Assembly (NCBI GenBank): GCA_017412025.1
Contig: JAFQOY010000245.1
Span: forward strand, 1-6,328
Reading direction: 5' to 3'
Length of the DNA: 6,328 nt
Source of the DNA: Clostridia bacterium
Lineage (GTDB): Bacteria > Bacillota_A > Clostridia > Christensenellales > Aristaeellaceae
The position numbers and the translations under genes were made by a program. Position 1 is the stretch's first letter; each line of letters opens with the position of its first letter. This document shows positions 5,723-6,328 of the stretch, piece by piece. The notes beneath the pieces are model-generated. The model was not told the DNA's origin and ran no database searches. It saw only the letters and a program-made list of their open reading frames with translations.

Positions 5723-6115
5723 ATGAACACGAGAATCAGCGCTCATACGAAAACGGTGCTGGGGATTCTGGCGAATAAGCGATGCCATATGACGGCGGAG
5801 GAGATTCTTTCAAGCGTTGAAGGCATCGGTACGGCGACGGTTTACCGCGCGCTGGATCATCTGACGGAGCTGGGGATGATCCGACGGCTTTCGCTCGGAA
5901 AGAAGAGCGCCGTGTACGAATATATCCGGGATTCGCATATGCATTTTGTCTGCAACCGCTGTGGTAAGGTGTATGATATTCAAACGGATTTTTCCGGCAT
6001 GAGCCGGGAGGCTGCGCGGATTTGCGGCCACCACGTCAATTGGACAGAGGTGACGGCGCACGGCATGTGCAGCGCATGCCGGCAGACGGAGGATGACTGC
6101 GCGTCGGGCGAATGA
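5723..6115 (+). CDS. perR: Fur/PerR-family metal-dependent repressor, short form
   Basis: This 130-residue dimeric repressor senses iron or peroxide and probably controls the boxes found at three promoters in this window, including its own. The winged-helix DNA-binding half ends with the recognition helix GTATVYRALDHL (36-47). The second half has SHMHFVCNRCG (71-81) and CSAC (116-119), giving the two CxxC pairs of the structural zinc site. By alignment with B. subtilis PerR, the regulatory metal ligands would be His22 (His37 there), Glu66 (Asp85), His72 and His74 (His91, His93) and Asp85 (Asp104). Asp at the last position is PerR-like; Glu66 is Fur-like. The protein starts at RISAHTKTVL, matching RITPQR of PerR, so about 20 residues of the usual first helix are missing. 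The family is certain. PerR rather than Fur is favoured by the rubrerythrin target and Asp85, but is not proven; the symbol is provisional. Confidence 0.85.
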   Translation: MNTRISAHTKTVLGILANKRCHMTAEEILSSVEGIGTATVYRALDHLTELGMIRRLSLGKKSAVYEYIRDSHMHFVCNRCGKVYDIQTDFSGMSREAARICGHHVNWTEVTAHGMCSACRQTEDDCASGE

Positions 6116-6203
6116 TTTGCCGATGCGGACGGGAGAAGAACTGACGGATGCAAAGGCCGTGCTGAGAAATGGGATTTTATCAGCAGTCGACTTGTGTGCA
6201 GAG

Positions 6204-6265
6204 TGAAAATAATTCTCAAATTCATTAGAATTACTGTTGACAAATGAGAATGAATATCATATAAT
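6204..6265 (+). promoter_or_regulatory. Third Fur/PerR-type promoter, for a gene beyond the right edge
   Basis: TTGACA (6237-6242), a 17-base spacer and TATAAT (6260-6265) form a perfect sigma-A promoter. Box A, TGAAAATAATTCTCA (6204-6218), is identical to the other two. Box B, TGAGAATGAATATCA (6245-6259), matches 13 of 15 consensus positions and fills the spacer. No coding region starts before the window ends, so the target gene lies to the right. Confidence 0.87.
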
Positions 6266-6328
6266 GAGTGCATAAAGAACGAGGGCGACGGAAAGAGGCC
6301 GACGTCAAGGCCTGCCGGAGCCTGAAGA
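6266..6328 (+). other. 5' leader resembling the rubrerythrin leader
   Basis: After the -10, this stretch (GCATAAAGAACGAGGGCGACGGAAAGAGG and on, given here only as 6270-6298) lines up with the rubrerythrin leader from about 1875 (ACATAAGGAACGGGGACGAAAGAG). Both then form a short GC stem: CCGGG/CCCGG at 1903-1921, and AGGCC/GGCCT here. If leader length is conserved at about 100 bases, the start codon would be some 45 bases past the window. Confidence 0.5.

Noticed and set aside
6160..6185. Stem-loop TGCTGA/TCAGCA after the regulator gene as a terminator
   Set aside because: The loop is about 14 bases and no T-run follows, so there is no support for intrinsic termination. I see no convincing terminator for the regulator transcript before the next promoter.
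1..6328. CRISPR arrays, insertion sequences, tRNA or rRNA genes
   Set aside because: I saw no regularly spaced direct repeats, transposase motifs, terminal inverted repeats with target duplications, or conserved structural RNA segments. The only long-range repeats are the Fur/PerR-type promoters and the related leader at the right edge.

Overview
The window looks like chromosome from an obligately anaerobic, fairly GC-rich member of the Bacillota, probably a gut-type Clostridia. The basis is strong AAGGAG-type ribosome binding sites, sigma-A promoters with 17-bp spacers, a reverse-type rubrerythrin with a rubredoxin, a short PerR/Fur-type repressor, and a secreted FMN-binding flavoprotein reductase. 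The taxon is inferred; no rRNA or marker gene is present.

Layout from left to right. (1) The 3' end of a sugar-importer ATPase (MglA-like) is followed by the complete permease gene mglC and a very strong intrinsic terminator. Directly behind the terminator is a small gene for an unrecognised single-pass membrane protein. (2) An iron/peroxide-type promoter at about 1809-1870 drives a two-gene operon: reverse rubrerythrin (1979-2524) and a 52-residue rubredoxin (2592-2750) with an unusual first cysteine pair. A terminator ends the operon. (3) On the minus strand, and convergent with that operon, lies a secreted 569-residue flavoprotein of the fumarate-reductase-like family with an FMN-binding domain (2875-4584). 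It has its own promoter, an operator-like inverted repeat and a terminator. (4) Upstream of it on the same strand is a YczE/YitT-like membrane protein (4862-5500), again with its own promoter and terminator. (5) Divergent from that is a 130-residue Fur/PerR-family repressor (5723-6115). (6) The last 125 bases hold a promoter and leader that closely resemble those of the rubrerythrin operon and point to a gene starting just past the window.

The most striking signal is non-coding. Three promoters, for rubrerythrin-rubredoxin, the regulator gene and the gene beyond the right edge, share one geometry to the base. Each has an identical 15-bp palindrome TGAAAATAATTCTCA ending 18 bp before the -35, and a second, weaker box filling spacer positions 3-17 up to the -10. 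The box centres are 41 bp apart in all three. This reads as a compact, autoregulated oxidative-stress/iron regulon controlled by the Fur/PerR-type protein encoded beside it. That repressor carries a PerR-like Asp at one metal ligand and a Fur-like Glu at another, so its sensing specificity is open. The flavoprotein lacks the catalytic and substrate-binding residues expected of a fumarate reductase, so its electron acceptor is probably something else.
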